A stretch of 64,000 bases of DNA, taken from NCBI RefSeq assembly GCF_002502735.1, contig NZ_DAQC01000008.1, positions 124,001 through 188,000 of the forward strand, given 5' to 3'. The DNA comes from Methanoregula sp. UBA64 (lineage in GTDB: Archaea > Halobacteriota > Methanomicrobia > Methanomicrobiales > Methanospirillaceae). Positions within the stretch are counted from its first letter, which is position 1. Every line of letters begins with the position of its first letter. The translations under genes and the position numbers were made by a program. Below the pieces are notes generated by a model, which did not search any database, was not told the origin of the DNA, and saw only the letters and a list, made by a program, of their open reading frames with translations. This document shows, piece by piece, positions 9,261 to 18,690 of the stretch.

Positions 9261-9301
9261 ATAGTGAAAAGAGGAGTATATTCCTAGAAAAAGATTCGCA
9301 T
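9261..9301 (-). promoter_or_regulatory. Shared upstream element, copy 1
   Basis: A 41-base stretch beginning 23 bases upstream of the ATG at 9238. It matches 12170-12210 at 35 of 41 positions, and that copy is also 23 bases upstream of its gene. The conserved core, read on the plus strand, is CCTAGAAAAAGATTC preceded by AAAAGA and GAGTAT. It probably contains the promoter and perhaps a common regulator site, but it could simply be residual homology from gene duplication. Confidence 0.5.
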
Positions 9302-9456
9302 ACGCAGTCCGGCAGAGATTATCACCATACCGGGGCCGGAGTATACGGGAAAGACCGGTTAACTACCGGGCGTTTCCTCATGGTAGTCCGCCGGACCCCG
9401 TTTTTCATGGTAACGGGCGAAAACAGGATCGCCTGCTTCGGGGTTATGCGATTTTC

Positions 9457-12147
9457 CTACGAAAAGCGGTATGCACCCTCCGGCACAATAATCTCGAACC
9501 GGGCGCCGGTGCCCGGTACGCCGGTCTCCCGTATCGAGATCCCGGTCAGCCCGAGGATCTCCCTGACCAGAAACAGGCCAAAGCCGGTGTTTCTCCCGTA
9601 CCCGCGGTCAAAGATCCGCTCCTTGTCGGCTACCGGAATACCGGTCCCGTTATCTTCATAGATCACTGCCAGTACCGGACCCTCTTTTTTTATAGAGATC
9701 CGGATTGCCGTGACATGCTTTCCGTGCCGGATCGAGTTGTCGACGAGGTTCGCAAACACGGTTTTAATCATCGGATCGGCACGCAACAGGACCCCGTTTG
9801 CTTCCGCAACAAAAGAGATCTGTGCCGGGATCGGCAGGGCAGACAGGCAGATCTCAAGTGCTATCCACTGCGGTTCACGGGACCCGAGGTTCTGGTACAG
9901 TCGGGTGAACTCGATCTGCGAGCGCATCGCAACAATGACAGAACGCATTTTTTCGAGGATTTCGTTACTCTCCGGTTCGGAACATCTCTTTGATGCAACC
10001 TTCAGGTAGCCGAGGAGCACCGTGATCTTGTTGAGGGTGTCGTGCCGGGTGACACTGCCAAGCAGGGTGAGCTGGATGTTTGCCCGTCGCAGGGCCTCCT
10101 CTGCTTTTTTTTGCTCCGTGATGTCGCGGGCCACTCCCCGGAACCCGGTAACGGTTCCCCCGCTGTCGGTAACCGGGAACGACCGGATCTCGACGACCAG
10201 ATCGTGCCCGTCGCGATGGCGGGCGGGGACTTCGAAGGGCGCAATGGATTGTTCTGCGGCCAAAAATTTCCCAAGCTCCCGTTGTGCCAGCGCCATTCCC
10301 TGTTCCGGCACAAGACAGGTCACGGGTTTCCCGACAAGCTCTTCGGGCATGTATCCCAGGATCGTCTGGACGGTAGGGCTGATATACCGGAATACTCCCT
10401 CCTTGTCGATCTCCCAGATCATATCCGGGGACGTCTCCACAAGGGCACGGAACTTTGCCGCACTCTCATGGAACCTGGCATCGGCCTGCTTCTTTTCCGT
10501 GATATCTTCAAAGATCGTGACAAAACGGTTTTTTTCGGGCGAATAAACCGAGATGGTGAAATATTTTTTCAGGGGCGCAAACCAGGTCTCGAAGGTCTTT
10601 GGCCTGCCGGTCAGGGCTACCCGGGCATAGATATCGAAATACGGAGGTTCGCTGACGCCGTACGCCTCCCGGCTGGTCTTTCCCAGGACCGATTCCCGGG
10701 AGATGCCAAGCTGCTGCTCGAATGCAGGATTTGCCGCAAGGATGACATAGTCCTCCGGCTCCCCTTTTTCGTTAAAGACCAGCTTATGGAGGGCGGCGCC
10801 TTCCCTCATGTTCGAGTAGAGGGCAGCAAACCGGCCTTCGGTCTTCTGGAGATCCTCTTTTGCCCGCAGGTGCTCCGTGATATCCTGGACGATCCCGACA
10901 ATACGTACCGGGTTTCCTGCGGGATCCTTTTCGAGCCGGGCAACAGAATGCACTACCCGGAGTGCTGACCCGTCGGCCGGGTTGAGGGCATATTCAAGAT
11001 CGTATTCCTTCCCCACCGTAACCAGATCGACCAGGGCCTGGTGGACCCGCATGCGTTCCGGGATACATGATTCAATGTTCTCCAGAGGAACATCCCGGGC
11101 AACCGCGGGATATCCAAAGATGCGGAAGCCCTCGGCAGATCCCCAGATCGTATCGGTCCCGACATTATACTCCCAGCTCCCGGACCGGCCGACCGACTGG
11201 GCCATGGCAAGACGGTCCACCTGCCGGCGGAGTTCATCCTTTGCCGCGGCGAGCTGCTCGTTTGTCGCCCGCAGATCGTCGAACTGTGACCGCAGCTCTT
11301 CTTCGGTCATCGTGACCTGTTCGTACGCGGCCCGGAGATCCTGCTCGGTCTCTTTTAGTCCCGTGATATCCCGTACGATCTCGATGGCGCCGGTGACCTC
11401 CCCCTTCTGGTTGTAGAGCGGGCTTGCCTTTATCATGATATGGATCTGCCGGCCCCGGGGAGCTGCGAGATCGGACTCTGCGCTGATCGCCCGGCCGTCA
11501 TGCACGATATTGGTGTAATAGTGCCGGATCTTTTCGTTTGGCCACGAGAGCATGTCGAGGAGGAGCGGGCGCCGCTCCCCGTACGGGGAAAGGGCGTATT
11601 CGTAGTTGGTCTTCCCAAGCATCATGGACGCGGGAACACCGGTCAGATCCTCGTTTGCCCGGTTCCATGCAATAACGCGGCCCTCCCGGTCTACCGCAAG
11701 CATGGCATCGGGAAGAAAATCGATGATATCGGCAAGGCGCCGTTCGGATTCCTGTCGGGAACGCTCGGCTTCATTCCTCCGCACGGTCTGCCGGATCTTG
11801 TGCGCAAGTTCGGCAAACTGGGCGGTCGGGTCGCCGCCTTTCTGGACGTAAAAGTCCGCCCCGTTGTTGATCGCCTCGATAACGACCTCTTCCCGGCCCC
11901 GGCCGGTAAAGACAAGAAAGGGGATCTCCCCGTACCGTTCCCGGACGGCTTTTAAGAATTCGATCCCGTTCATCCCCGGCATCTGGTAATCGGAGACGAT
12001 CGCATCGTAGGTGCCAAGGTCCGGCGAGTCCAGCGCCTCCTGTGCCGATGCCATAACGACAACACGGAAATCCCCGGACTGTTCGAGGAAAAATTTGCCG
12101 ATCTCAAGAAGTGCCGGCTCGTCGTCAACGTAAAGTAGGGAGTACAT
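9457..12147 (-). CDS. Receiver / 4x PAS / histidine kinase hybrid
   Basis: Soluble hybrid kinase of 896 aa. The receiver (MYSLLYVDDEPALLEIGKFF; phospho-Asp in VSDYQMPGMNG) is followed by four PAS domains. The last one (SPDMIWEIDKEGVFRYISP) and the kinase core (SVTRHDTLNKITVLLGYLK, then EDNGTGI and GRNTGFGLFLVREIL) are very similar to the neighbouring 1158-aa kinase. The frame is open to 12177, but the ATG at 12147 is chosen because the protein then begins like its paralogue, a GGAG lies 8 bases upstream, and the shared upstream element falls at the same 23-base distance. No membrane segment is visible. No output regulator is adjacent. Confidence 0.9.
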   Translation of the reverse strand: MYSLLYVDDEPALLEIGKFFLEQSGDFRVVVMASAQEALDSPDLGTYDAIVSDYQMPGMNGIEFLKAVRERYGEIPFLVFTGRGREEVVIEAINNGADFYVQKGGDPTAQFAELAHKIRQTVRRNEAERSRQESERRLADIIDFLPDAMLAVDREGRVIAWNRANEDLTGVPASMMLGKTNYEYALSPYGERRPLLLDMLSWPNEKIRHYYTNIVHDGRAISAESDLAAPRGRQIHIMIKASPLYNQKGEVTGAIEIVRDITGLKETEQDLRAAYEQVTMTEEELRSQFDDLRATNEQLAAAKDELRRQVDRLAMAQSVGRSGSWEYNVGTDTIWGSAEGFRIFGYPAVARDVPLENIESCIPERMRVHQALVDLVTVGKEYDLEYALNPADGSALRVVHSVARLEKDPAGNPVRIVGIVQDITEHLRAKEDLQKTEGRFAALYSNMREGAALHKLVFNEKGEPEDYVILAANPAFEQQLGISRESVLGKTSREAYGVSEPPYFDIYARVALTGRPKTFETWFAPLKKYFTISVYSPEKNRFVTIFEDITEKKQADARFHESAAKFRALVETSPDMIWEIDKEGVFRYISPTVQTILGYMPEELVGKPVTCLVPEQGMALAQRELGKFLAAEQSIAPFEVPARHRDGHDLVVEIRSFPVTDSGGTVTGFRGVARDITEQKKAEEALRRANIQLTLLGSVTRHDTLNKITVLLGYLKVASKRCSEPESNEILEKMRSVIVAMRSQIEFTRLYQNLGSREPQWIALEICLSALPIPAQISFVAEANGVLLRADPMIKTVFANLVDNSIRHGKHVTAIRISIKKEGPVLAVIYEDNGTGIPVADKERIFDRGYGRNTGFGLFLVREILGLTGISIRETGVPGTGARFEIIVPEGAYRFS

Positions 12148-12169
12148 CGGTTCGGCTCCGGGCCGGTGA

Positions 12170-12210
12170 ATAGTCAAAAGAAGAGTATGAACCTAGAAAA
12201 AGATTCACAT
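12170..12210 (-). promoter_or_regulatory. Shared upstream element, copy 2
   Basis: The second copy of the 41-base element found before the paralogous kinase gene. Only six positions differ, three of them clustered in the middle. Its distance to the chosen ATG (23 bases) equals that of copy 1, which also supports the start at 12147. The regulatory role is inferred. Confidence 0.5.
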
Positions 12211-12325
12211 CTGTCGTTACGAGGGGGAGGGTCACGGGGGCGTTCTCCCGCCACAAGGAGGTGCCCTCAGGGGAGTGTGAAAGGATGCAACAAAAAAAGT
12301 GTAGGGAAGGAAAGGGATTTTTGTA

Positions 12326-13003
12326 TTATTGTTTGCCCTTCTCTTGTTCCCACCGGTCGAGCACGTCCTTTCCCTCGACAAAGACAAGGCCGTGCTTTTT
12401 TGCGTACGCTTTTGCGCCGGCTTTGGGGAGTGCATACCCGGACTCGTCGTCCAGCATCTCGCAGATGGTGACGGCGGGCGTGATAGTGGCCATCCGGGCC
12501 ATTGCAACCGAAAGCTCGGTCTGGCCGTGGCGCACATCGAGCAGCGAATCAGCGGCCCGGAGAATGGCGCAGTGGCCGGGGGTCCGGAAATTCTCGGAGA
12601 AGTGCGACCCGCCGCCATTTAAGGACTTTTTGACCTCGTCCGCGATTGCCGTGATGGTGAGGGCGCGGTCGTTGTCGGTGATGCCGGTGAACGTTTTCTT
12701 GTGGTTGACCCAGAGCGAGAACGAGGAATGGTTCTTTTTGTCGTACGGGATGTCGCCCTGCCGCTCGGCAAAGTGCGTGGATTCGAGCACGTCGCTTGCA
12801 AACGGGAGGCCGAGTTTTTCCGCTGCCACCGGGTCGATCGCGGTGCAGATGAGCCCGCCGCCGTCCTTTCTCATGGTGAGGATATCCTTTGGCGTCACCG
12901 CATCGGACCGGATCGCAAAATCGGTCTCGCCCTCGCGGTCGTCGAAATCGTAGAGCAGGATCATCTTCCCGTCGCGGAGCGCAGTAAGGGCATCGTCAAT
13001 CAT
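12326..13003 (-). CDS. ribB: 3,4-dihydroxy-2-butanone 4-phosphate synthase, copy 1
   Basis: Converts ribulose 5-phosphate to 3,4-dihydroxy-2-butanone 4-phosphate and formate, supplying the xylene-ring carbons of riboflavin and hence of F420/FO-dependent metabolism. 225 aa. The acidic loop YDFDDREGETDFAIRSDAV, GGGLICTAI, TGITDNDRALTI, the TPGHC loop and GQTELSVA match the family. The frame is open upstream to 13141, but the ATG at 13003 fits the conserved N-terminus (MIDDALTALRDGK). It overlaps the second ribB copy by 8 bases, so it is the last gene of a coupled ribK-ribB-ribB operon. Confidence 0.9.
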   Translation of the reverse strand: MIDDALTALRDGKMILLYDFDDREGETDFAIRSDAVTPKDILTMRKDGGGLICTAIDPVAAEKLGLPFASDVLESTHFAERQGDIPYDKKNHSSFSLWVNHKKTFTGITDNDRALTITAIADEVKKSLNGGGSHFSENFRTPGHCAILRAADSLLDVRHGQTELSVAMARMATITPAVTICEMLDDESGYALPKAGAKAYAKKHGLVFVEGKDVLDRWEQEKGKQ

Positions 13004-13757
13004 TGCGGCCCTCCGCATGGACTGCCCGGGCGCGGGCCAGGGGAGCCGAACCTTCCGCGTGGCCGTGGGCCGGGGCGGATGCGAGCGTGCCGGCCCGGCC
13101 GTCCCAGGCTTCGAGCACGTCGTTTCCGCCCACAAAGGCAAAGCCGTGCTTCTGTGCGTAGCGTTTTGCGTCGTCGTGCCGGAGAGCTTTTCCCGTCCGG
13201 TCGTCCAGGAGCTCGCAGATGGTGACGGCCGGGGTCACGCCGGCCATTGCCGCAAGCGCAACCGAGAGCTCGGTCTGGCCCCGGCGCTGGTGGAGGAGAT
13301 CGTCGGCTGCCCGGAGGATCGGGCAGTGGCCCGGTGTCCTGAACTGTGCGGAGAAACTCGTGTGCCGGCCGGCCATGGCATCGTTTACCGTGTGGCCGAT
13401 CTCCGTGATGGTGAGGGTCCGGTCCCGGTCGGTGATGCCGGTAAACGTGTTCTTGTGGTTGACCCAGAGCGAGAACGAGGAGTGGTTCTTGCGGTCGTAC
13501 GGGATATCGCCGATCTCTTCGGTAAGCTGCGTCTTTGCGAACACATCGCTTGCAAACGGCAGGCCGAGCCGGTGCGCTGCTGCCGGGTGGATCGCGGTGC
13601 AGATCAGGCCGCCGCCGTCTTTTCTCATCGTAAGGATGTCTTTTGGCGTCACCGCATCCGAGCGGATCGCGAGATCGGTCTCGCCCTCGCGGTCGTCGAA
13701 ATCATAGATCAAAAAGAACTTCCCGTCACGTAATGCCTGCAATGCCTGATCAATCAT
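12996..13757 (-). CDS. ribB: 3,4-dihydroxy-2-butanone 4-phosphate synthase, copy 2
   Basis: A second, tandem RibB of 253 aa. All motifs seen in copy 1 are kept: DFDDREGETDLAIRSDAV, GGGLICTAI, TGITDRDRTLTI, TPGHC, GQTELSVAL. It differs by a roughly 25-residue Ala/Gly/His-rich C-terminal tail that overlaps the next gene and looks poorly constrained. The ATG at 13757 (MIDQALQALRDGK) overlaps the end of ribK by 8 bases. Because the family enzyme is a dimer with active sites at the interface, the two copies could form a heterodimer. That is inference. Confidence 0.88.
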   Translation of the reverse strand: MIDQALQALRDGKFFLIYDFDDREGETDLAIRSDAVTPKDILTMRKDGGGLICTAIHPAAAHRLGLPFASDVFAKTQLTEEIGDIPYDRKNHSSFSLWVNHKNTFTGITDRDRTLTITEIGHTVNDAMAGRHTSFSAQFRTPGHCPILRAADDLLHQRRGQTELSVALAAMAGVTPAVTICELLDDRTGKALRHDDAKRYAQKHGFAFVGGNDVLEAWDGRAGTLASAPAHGHAEGSAPLARARAVHAEGRND

Positions 13758-14424
13758 ATGCCACCTCAATTACTGCCCTGTCGCCTTCTTTTACGCCTAA
13801 CGCATCGCGGAGGCCGACCGGTGCTATCACTTCGACAATATCTTCCGGATAATGACTCCGGCCGGGTACCACGATCCCGCAGGGGATGTCGTTGATCCGG
13901 CAGGGAAGGCAGCGGACTGCGCCAAACGTCCGGCCGTCCGCGGAGAAACCATGGATCACGACCCAGGTCAGGGCATCGAGTTTCTTTCTCGTGGGAATGT
14001 CGGTGCCCGAGAGCCGGAGGTTAAGCGTGCCCGGGTACGGCTCGAAGCCTAAGTGCCGGAGGAACTGTTTTTTGTACGGCTCGAGGCTCATGTAGTACCG
14101 GCCCTCGCCAAGGCCGCTGATGACGGTGCCGGGCAGGGAATAGTGGCCGCCGACATGCCCGAAGAGCCGGCAGTACTCCTCGTACTCGCGCCGGAGTTCG
14201 TCCTCGCCATCCTTGGTCACGGTGATGTGCTGGCCGTCCGGGTTGATCGCCCGGGTGATGAGCCGCTGGCCTTCGAGACTTTTGAGCCGGCGCGACGCGG
14301 TCTGTGGGCTCGTTTCGAGCACTTCGCCAAGCGTCTGCGACGAGATGAACACCGGTTCCCGGATCCCGCCCATGAGCGCGATCGCCCTGAGGCAGTCCCT
14401 GTCTTCAGCCAGTACCATGCTCAT
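13750..14424 (-). CDS. ribK: CTP-dependent riboflavin kinase with N-terminal HTH
   Basis: Archaeal RibK phosphorylates riboflavin to FMN using CTP. The 224-aa protein has an N-terminal winged helix (about 1-90; FISSQTLGEVLETSPQTASRRLKSLEGQRL) and a C-terminal kinase barrel (about 95-224) with GEGRYYMSLEPYKKQF, PYPGTLNLRL and PCGIVVPGRSHY, the DUF120/RibK signature. The HTH may repress the operon it heads, since HTH-RibK fusions are known archaeal regulators; that is inference. The ATG at 14424 is preferred over a TTG one codon upstream. It is transcribed divergently from the XRE gene at 14555. Confidence 0.92.
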   Translation of the reverse strand: MSMVLAEDRDCLRAIALMGGIREPVFISSQTLGEVLETSPQTASRRLKSLEGQRLITRAINPDGQHITVTKDGEDELRREYEEYCRLFGHVGGHYSLPGTVISGLGEGRYYMSLEPYKKQFLRHLGFEPYPGTLNLRLSGTDIPTRKKLDALTWVVIHGFSADGRTFGAVRCLPCRINDIPCGIVVPGRSHYPEDIVEVIAPVGLRDALGVKEGDRAVIEVAYD

Positions 14425-14521
14425 CAAAATTGAGATGCTTACTATTTATGGATTGCTTTCCTGCGCATTTATTGTAGAGCTCACGTCGGAGATTCGCTTT
14501 TTGTCGAATCCGCATTCGTTA

Positions 14522-14531
14522 GGTATATAAT
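14522..14531 (+). promoter_or_regulatory. TATA box of the mevalonate-entry operon
   Basis: GGTATATAAT is a close match to the archaeal TATA box and lies about 28 bases before the ATG at 14555. Transcription would then start at or next to the start codon, giving a leaderless message for the regulator gene. Confidence 0.65.
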
Positions 14532-14554
14532 GGGGCGGGTCAACTTAGCTGAGC

Positions 14555-15265
14555 ATGAAATCCGGTCTGCGAAACCAGCTCGCCGAGAAGATGGCGGGCG
14601 AGATTACGCTGTCGGACTCACCGGGGCTGGCGCTCAAGAAGTGGCGCCAGAACTTCGAGATACCGCCGGGCATCCTCTCGGACCGCCTGGGGGTATCGCC
14701 CTCCGTGATCAGCGATTACGAGAGCGGCAGAAGAAAAAGCCCCGGAACTGCCGTGGTCGGCAAGATTGTCGACACGATCCTCAATATCGATGAGGAATCG
14801 GACGGCAGACACATTCACAAATTTTCCTCCATGCTCTTTAGCGGCGTTGCCGATGACGTGATCCTCGACATCCACGAGTACACGAACCCGATTGCATTAC
14901 AGGAGCTCACCGATGCTATCGGCTGCTCGCTGCTCTGCGGGTCAATGGACCAGACCATCTTCGGTTATACCGTGGTCAATAGCCTCAATGCGATCCTCCA
15001 GCTCTCAAGCGAGGAGTTCAACCGCATCTACGGCTGGAGCACGGAACGGGCGCTCATCTTCACAAACGTCTCGACCGGCAAATCCCCGATGGTTGCGATC
15101 CGGGTCACGGCCTTCAAACCGCGGTCCGTGATCCTCCAGGGGATCAGTGCCGAGAACGTCCACCCGTTTGTGGCAAAACTTGCGGACCGGGACCACATCA
15201 CGGTGCTCTGCACAGAGATGGAGATTGACAAAATCGTGAGTACACTGAGGGAGAAAGAATGGTAG
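14555..15265 (+). CDS. XRE-family regulator heading the HMG-CoA synthase operon
   Basis: 236-aa protein with a lambda-repressor-type HTH at about residues 26-75 ([20 protein letters not shown] followed by [19 protein letters not shown]). The C-terminal part (about 85-236) is an unnamed domain with [15 protein letters not shown] and [20 protein letters not shown] and may be a ligand or dimer module. It starts the operon and overlaps the HMG-CoA synthase start by 7 bases, so it probably controls isoprenoid entry flux. Linkage of such a regulator to HMGS is, to my knowledge, common in methanogens. The effector is unknown. Confidence 0.85.
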   Translation: MKSGLRNQLAEKMAGEITLSDSPGLALKKWRQNFEIPPGILSDRLGVSPSVISDYESGRRKSPGTAVVGKIVDTILNIDEESDGRHIHKFSSMLFSGVADDVILDIHEYTNPIALQELTDAIGCSLLCGSMDQTIFGYTVVNSLNAILQLSSEEFNRIYGWSTERALIFTNVSTGKSPMVAIRVTAFKPRSVILQGISAENVHPFVAKLADRDHITVLCTEMEIDKIVSTLREKEW

Positions 15266-16311
15266 GCATCATTACATACGGTGCGTATATTCCGCGATAC
15301 CGGATCAAGGTTGAGGAGATCACCAAAGTCTGGGGCGCAAATGCCGCAGATATTACCGGGGGACTGGGCGTTTTTGAAAAGTCCGTCCCGGATCTCGATG
15401 AGGATGCTGCAACGATTGCGGTCGAAGCGGCACGGAATGCGCTAAAAAGGCGCTACGTTGACCCGGCAGAGATCCGGGCCGTATACGTGGGCAGCGAGTC
15501 GCACCCGTACGCGGTCAAGCCCACGGCCTGCACGGTCGGGGAAGCAATCGGCGCAACGCCGGTCATGACCGCCGCGGACTACGAGTTTGCCTGCAAAGCG
15601 GGAACCGCCGGTATCCAGACCTGCATGGGTCTCGTGAAAAGCGGGATGATCCCGTACGGCCTTGCGATCGGTTCGGATGTCTCGCAGGGTGCGCCCAGCG
15701 ATGCCCTCGAATACACGGCAGCGGCCGGCGGGGCGGCGTTTGTGATCGGAAACGACAACCCGATCGCAACGCTCAACCACACCTGCTCGTTTACGAGCGA
15801 CACGCCGGACTTCTGGCGCCGCGAGGGCCAGGACTATCCCCGGCACGGCGGCCGGTTCACGGGAGATCCCGGCTACTTCAAGCACGTCAAGGGCGCAAGC
15901 AACCTGCTCTTTAAGGAGATCGGGACGTCCCCGAAGGACTACACCTACGCGGTCTTCCACCAGCCCAATGCGAAATTCCCGCAGAAGGTGGCAAAGGACC
16001 TCGGCTTCAAGCCGGAGCAGATCAAGCCCGGTCTCGTTGTCCCGTGGCTCGGGAACACCTACTCGGGCGCATCGCCCATCGGCCTTGCGGCAACGCTCGA
16101 TATCGCAAAACCCGGCGACCGGATCTTTGTCTGTTCGTTCGGGTCCGGCGCAGGCAGCGATGCGTTCGATATCACGGTGACCGACGCGATCACCGGAAAA
16201 GACTTCCACCGCGATGCAGCCCCAGGGGTCATGCAGCTCTTAAAAGACCCCATCTACCTGGACTATGCACGGTACGCAAAACACAAGGGAAAGATCGTGA
16301 TGCAATCATGA
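15259..16311 (+). CDS. Hydroxymethylglutaryl-CoA synthase (archaeal)
   Basis: Condenses acetyl-CoA and acetoacetyl-CoA to HMG-CoA in the mevalonate route to archaeal ether lipids. 350 aa, the usual archaeal length. The nucleophilic Cys is in [13 protein letters not shown], the catalytic His in [15 protein letters not shown], and a CoA-site loop in [20 protein letters not shown]. In archaea it works in a complex with thiolase and a DUF35 protein that channels acetoacetyl-CoA. Both partners follow directly, and its TGA overlaps the thiolase ATG (ATGA). Confidence 0.94.
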   Translation: MVGIITYGAYIPRYRIKVEEITKVWGANAADITGGLGVFEKSVPDLDEDAATIAVEAARNALKRRYVDPAEIRAVYVGSESHPYAVKPTACTVGEAIGATPVMTAADYEFACKAGTAGIQTCMGLVKSGMIPYGLAIGSDVSQGAPSDALEYTAAAGGAAFVIGNDNPIATLNHTCSFTSDTPDFWRREGQDYPRHGGRFTGDPGYFKHVKGASNLLFKEIGTSPKDYTYAVFHQPNAKFPQKVAKDLGFKPEQIKPGLVVPWLGNTYSGASPIGLAATLDIAKPGDRIFVCSFGSGAGSDAFDITVTDAITGKDFHRDAAPGVMQLLKDPIYLDYARYAKHKGKIVMQS

Positions 16312-17474
16312 GAGACGTAGCAGTTATCGGGATCGGGTGCACGAAGTTCGGCGAGAAGTGGGAGAGCTCCTTCCGTGACATCTTTGTCGAGGCAGGCGCC
16401 CTTGCACTCGCCGACGCCGGGCTCTCGGGCGAGCAGATCGATGCCATGTATGTCGGGAACATGAGCGCCGGCCGGTTCATCGGCCAGGAGCACATCGGTG
16501 CGCTCATTGCCGACTACGCGGGCATGACCGGCAAGCACATCCCCTCGACCCGTGTCGAGGCGGCCTGTGCCTCGGGCGGTCTTGCCTTCCGGCAGGCCGT
16601 GATCGCGGTCGCGAGCGGGATGGAGGACATCGTGGTTGCAGCGGGCGTCGAGAAGATGACCGATGTCGGGTCGGACGAGAGTACCGACACTTTGACCGGT
16701 GCCGCCGACCGCGAGTGGGAAGGCTTCATGGGCGCAACGTTCCCGGGCCTGTACGCGATGATAGCAAACGACTACATCCACAAGTACGGTATGACCCGCG
16801 AGCAGCTGGCGCAGGTTGCGGTCAAAAACCACTACAACGGCGCGAGGAACCCCATCGCCCAGTTCCAGAGCGAGATTTCGCTCGATACCGTGACAAAATC
16901 CACGATGGTCGCTGAGCCGCTCCGGCTCTTTGACTGCTCGCCCGTAACGGACGGGGCAGCGGCAGTGATCGTCGCCCCGCTCGAACGGGCAAAGGAGTTC
17001 ACGGACACCCCCATCAAGGTGCTCGCAACTGCGCAGGCAAGCGACACGATCGCGCTGCACGACCGGCGCGACATCTCGACGCTGGACGCAACGGTCGCGG
17101 CCGGCCAGCGGGCGTTTAAGATGGCGCACCTGACCACCAAGGATATCGACATGGTCGAGGTGCACGACTGCTTCTCGATCGCAGAGATCTGCGCCATCGA
17201 GGACCTCGGGTTCTGCAAGAAAGGAACGGCCGGCAAGTTCACCGCCGATGGCGAGACTGCCCTTGGCGGGAAGATCCCGGTGAACACGAGCGGCGGCCTC
17301 AAGGCCTGCGGCCACCCGGTCGGGGCGACCGGGATCAAGCAGGTCTGCGAGATCGTCCAGCAGCTCCGGGGCACGGCCGGCAAGCGCCAGGTTGACGGCG
17401 CGAAGATCGGGATGACGCACAACGTGGGCGGGACGGGCGCGACGGTCGCGGTCCACATCCTCGGGAGGGTCTAA
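16308..17474 (+). CDS. Acetyl-CoA C-acetyltransferase (thiolase, archaeal)
   Basis: Makes acetoacetyl-CoA from two acetyl-CoA for the neighbouring HMG-CoA synthase. 388 aa. The catalytic Cys is in [16 protein letters not shown], the active-site His in [11 protein letters not shown], and the C-terminal [16 protein letters not shown] and [12 protein letters not shown] match thiolase/SCP2-thiolase proteins. The frame is open far upstream, but the ATG at 16308 overlaps the HMGS stop and gives the conserved start [20 protein letters not shown]. Thiolase, DUF35 and HMGS form one complex in studied methanogens. Confidence 0.93.
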   Translation: MRDVAVIGIGCTKFGEKWESSFRDIFVEAGALALADAGLSGEQIDAMYVGNMSAGRFIGQEHIGALIADYAGMTGKHIPSTRVEAACASGGLAFRQAVIAVASGMEDIVVAAGVEKMTDVGSDESTDTLTGAADREWEGFMGATFPGLYAMIANDYIHKYGMTREQLAQVAVKNHYNGARNPIAQFQSEISLDTVTKSTMVAEPLRLFDCSPVTDGAAAVIVAPLERAKEFTDTPIKVLATAQASDTIALHDRRDISTLDATVAAGQRAFKMAHLTTKDIDMVEVHDCFSIAEICAIEDLGFCKKGTAGKFTADGETALGGKIPVNTSGGLKACGHPVGATGIKQVCEIVQQLRGTAGKRQVDGAKIGMTHNVGGTGATVAVHILGRV

Positions 17475-17475
17475 G

Positions 17476-17868
17476 ATGACGGTTGCACGGTTCTGGCGGC
17501 ACCTGCCCCAGCGCTACAACATGGTGGGAACGAAATGCGAGACGTGCGGCAGGCACTTTTTCCCGCCAAGGACCTTCTGCCCGGACTGCCGCAGGGCAGG
17601 CAAGATTGTCGAGCACAAGTTCAAGGGCGAGGGCACGGTTGTCACGTTCACCGTGATCCACACGGCGGCCGAGCAGTATTCGATGCTCACCCCGTACGTG
17701 CTCGCGATCGTGAAGCTCGAAGAAGGCCCGCAGATCACGACCCAGATCGTGATGGACCCGGCAAAGGCGAAGATCGGGATGAAGGTCAAGAGCGTCTTCC
17801 GCAAGATCGCCACCGATGGCGAGAGCGGGATTATCCACTACGGCACGAAGTTCGTGCCGGTGGAGTGA
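17476..17868 (+). CDS. DUF35 zinc-ribbon/OB-fold scaffold protein
   Basis: 130-aa protein with a rubredoxin-like zinc ribbon (CETC at 21-24 and CPDC at 34-37) followed by an OB-fold (about 45-125). In archaeal thiolase/HMGS complexes the DUF35 subunit bridges the two enzymes and helps pass acetoacetyl-CoA between active sites. The gene starts 1 base after the thiolase stop, which fits that role. It ends the operon and is followed by a T-rich terminator. Confidence 0.92.
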   Translation: MTVARFWRHLPQRYNMVGTKCETCGRHFFPPRTFCPDCRRAGKIVEHKFKGEGTVVTFTVIHTAAEQYSMLTPYVLAIVKLEEGPQITTQIVMDPAKAKIGMKVKSVFRKIATDGESGIIHYGTKFVPVE

Positions 17869-17886
17869 AGTTTTTTACTTTTTTAT
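17869..17886 (+). terminator. T-rich terminator after the HMGS operon
   Basis: Immediately after the DUF35 stop come two oligo-T tracts (TTTTTT, then TTTTTTT after AC). Oligo-T runs on the non-template strand are the usual archaeal intrinsic termination signal. The sequence becomes AT-rich from here on. Confidence 0.6.
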
Positions 17887-18003
17887 TACAAACAATACAT
17901 TTTTCCGATTCAAGGTTTGATTTAGAATCTAAATAGAACAAAGAAATGCTCCATTAATTAAAGAGATGTTTGTGACAAAACACAATGAATTCAGGAGGAA
18001 TGG

Positions 18004-18690
18004 ATGACTGAAATTGAACTTCTCGGAATCCTCCTTGCGGTTGTGGGGATAATCCTAACTATTATCTTTGGTCTTCCCGCGCTCCTCCCATGGATTTCTG
18101 ATAAAATTCCTGAAATCAAAAAGATTAATTATTGGTTAATCAACAAAAAAATTAAAATTAAAATTAATTCTGTTAAAAAATATCCCATTTTCTCCTTTAG
18201 TATGCCTGATTTACTACAAGCGATAAATCAAAAAATAATCAGTTCTGATAAACGAATAGAAAACTCCATTTCAGGAAATAACTATATTGAATTATTACTT
18301 GCAGGCACTCAAGCGCCATTTCGAATAATTTTGACTCCGGATATTTCAGATGTATCTACTTCTGAAAAAGTGAGTGAACAACTAGAAGTATCGATACGCC
18401 TCGTAGGGACTATTAATTTTTATTATAGAGATGACAAAGAGAATCGAGAATATATCAACATAATTGATGATATGTACCAGACAATTGAACAAAAATATAG
18501 CGTGAAACCGACTTTCGAAAATCATTCAATAAAATCCACAATTACCGATTTTATAGAATCATGGGATGTGTGTTCAACAAAACAAGAGAACGGGACAATA
18601 ATACGTATCGGGAAAAAAATACTAGATGTAAATGCGAAACAGCTAATTCGCCTATATGACACATATAAAAAAAATATCCCCTATATTTAG
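18004..18690 (+). CDS. Membrane-anchored protein of unknown function
   Basis: 228 aa, not recognised. An N-terminal transmembrane segment (about residues 8-30, LGILLAVVGIILTIIFGLPA) is followed by a Lys/Ile-rich linker and a soluble domain. The codons are strongly A/T-ending, unlike the GC-rich genes on either side, and Ile and Lys are abundant. An AGGAGG lies 3-4 bases before the ATG. It converges on the next gene with a 4-base overlap. Composition points to acquired DNA. No domain supports a function. Confidence 0.7.
   Translation: MTEIELLGILLAVVGIILTIIFGLPALLPWISDKIPEIKKINYWLINKKIKIKINSVKKYPIFSFSMPDLLQAINQKIISSDKRIENSISGNNYIELLLAGTQAPFRIILTPDISDVSTSEKVSEQLEVSIRLVGTINFYYRDDKENREYINIIDDMYQTIEQKYSVKPTFENHSIKSTITDFIESWDVCSTKQENGTIIRIGKKILDVNAKQLIRLYDTYKKNIPYI

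Noticed and set aside
16044..16307. N-terminal extension of the thiolase
   Set aside because: The extra 88 codons overlap HMG-CoA synthase out of frame and precede the conserved start; the ATGA overlap at 16308 is the natural start.
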